A stretch of DNA of 43,441 nucleotides, taken from the NCBI GenBank assembly GCA_009777825.1, contig WRLA01000020.1, positions 1 through 43,441 on the forward strand, in the 5' to 3' direction. Under the pieces are notes generated by a model. It made no database searches, was not told where the DNA came from, and saw only the letters and a program-made list of their open reading frames with translations. The position numbers and the translations under genes were made by a program. The first letter of the stretch is position 1, and every line of letters starts with the position of its first letter. Shown here in pieces: positions 43,139 through 43,441 of this stretch. Source of the stretch: Bacteroidales bacterium (lineage in GTDB: Bacteria > Bacteroidota > Bacteroidia > Bacteroidales > WRLA01).

Positions 43139-43147
43139 CGACTTTTT

Positions 43148-43179
43148 GCGATATACGAAATTCCCCTCCTTTGGAGGGG
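43148..43179. repeat. CGAAATTCCCCTCCTTTG repeat, also present inside the subtilisin gene
   Basis: The 18-nt CGAAATTCCCCTCCTTTG at 43156-43173 is identical to 40243-40260 within the same gene's sorting domain. In both places it is preceded by a GCGATRTR stretch. CCCCTCC/GGAGGGG forms a small hairpin. Confidence 0.75.
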
Positions 43180-43225
43180 TGTATGACAAATTGCACAGTT
43201 TTGCAACATGTTCGCGTAAAGCATT

Positions 43226-43376
43226 AGATTCCTCATTTCGCTACGCTCCATTCGGAATGACAGCGGACTATGTGAATAAGAGTGGGGGTGGAAGGGCGGC
43301 GGCGCAGCCGCCGCCCTTCCACCCCCACTCTCTCTCCCAAAGCGAACATTGTCATTCCGAGCGAAGCGAGGAATCT
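43226..43376. repeat. Composite inverted-repeat element
   Basis: Outer arms AGATTCCTC...GGAATGACA (43226-43262) and TGTCATTCC...GAGGAATCT (43350-43376) are imperfect inverted copies of the common GTCATTCCGAGCGAAGCGAG element. Between them sits a perfect palindrome with 24-bp arms, 43280-43303 and 43307-43330, with a 3-bp loop. No protein is encoded. Confidence 0.8.
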
Positions 43377-43388
43377 CACCTCGAATGA

Positions 43389-43425
43389 TGACGTCATTGC
43401 GGGCCTGCACCGCAACCCCGTTTCT
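43389..43425. repeat. Diverged CATTGCGGG-type element
   Basis: GACGTCATTGCGGGCCTGCA followed by CCGCAACCCCG matches the arm found at 24352-24376 with a few changes. It continues toward the window edge. Confidence 0.6.
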
Positions 43426-43441
43426 TTCTGCGGAGTAAGCG

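Noticed and set aside
43101..43196. 32-codon N-terminal extension of the subtilisin frame
   Set aside because: It runs over the -7 promoter element and a dispersed repeat; the ATG at 43100 begins a proper signal peptide.
43226..43376. Insertion sequence end
   Set aside because: No transposase or target-site duplication is visible; it looks non-autonomous.

Overview
The window comes from a member of the Bacteroidota, most likely Bacteroidales-like. Four observations support this. Promoters carry the phylum's TAnnTTTG -7 element at about a dozen places. Seven large secreted proteins end in type IX secretion system (T9SS) C-terminal sorting domains. The gene families are typical of the phylum (DUF6029/Omp28 outer-membrane pair, a long LspA, bacterial acyl-ACP thioesterase). 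Ribosome binding sites are weak. No phage, integrase, transposase or CRISPR array is visible.

Layout. Positions 1-3992 hold a truncated DUF6029-like outer-membrane protein, an Omp28-like lipoprotein, a small beta-barrel protein and ribonuclease Z. Positions 4044-6349 (minus strand) hold a HicAB toxin-antitoxin pair with a palindrome abutting its promoter, a minimal tatA-tatC operon, and a small HTH-like protein. Positions 6350-6815 are non-coding but rich in secondary structure, including a candidate structured RNA. A Cys/Lys-rich lipoprotein (6816-7352, minus) is divergent from an HdrC-HdrB pair (7526-9321), with a 9-bp-arm palindrome between their promoters. After lspA comes a 9-kb cluster (10502-19133, minus) of four M28 zinc peptidases in an A-B-A-B order, consistent with duplication of a two-gene unit followed by recombination. 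It lies downstream of an acyl-ACP thioesterase and tRNA-Ser(GCU).

On the plus strand, 20140-23868 carries a second toxin-antitoxin pair, an OB/S1-like protein of unknown role and an LTA-synthase-type membrane sulfatase. The right third is dominated by three very large T9SS cargo proteins on the minus strand: a 3164-residue multidomain protein (three Gly-rich domains, a MAM-like domain, 14 tandem Cys-paired repeats), a gingipain-type C25 cysteine peptidase and a subtilisin (S8). A housekeeping operon (M23 peptidase, MerR regulator, endonuclease IV) sits between the last two.

The most striking feature is a population of short interspersed, often palindromic, repeats. They fill most intergenic spaces and, in the three largest T9SS proteins, they are also inserted in frame in the C-terminal sorting domains at the same two places, each time with different repeats. 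The four M28 paralogues have the same domain type without insertions. This resembles the Rickettsia palindromic elements in principle, but here they target a secretion signal domain.

Taken together the region is largely a secretion and peptide-scavenging locus: seven T9SS cargo proteins (six peptidases and one adhesin-like giant), LspA for lipoprotein processing, TatAC for folded-protein export and LTA-synthase-like envelope decoration.
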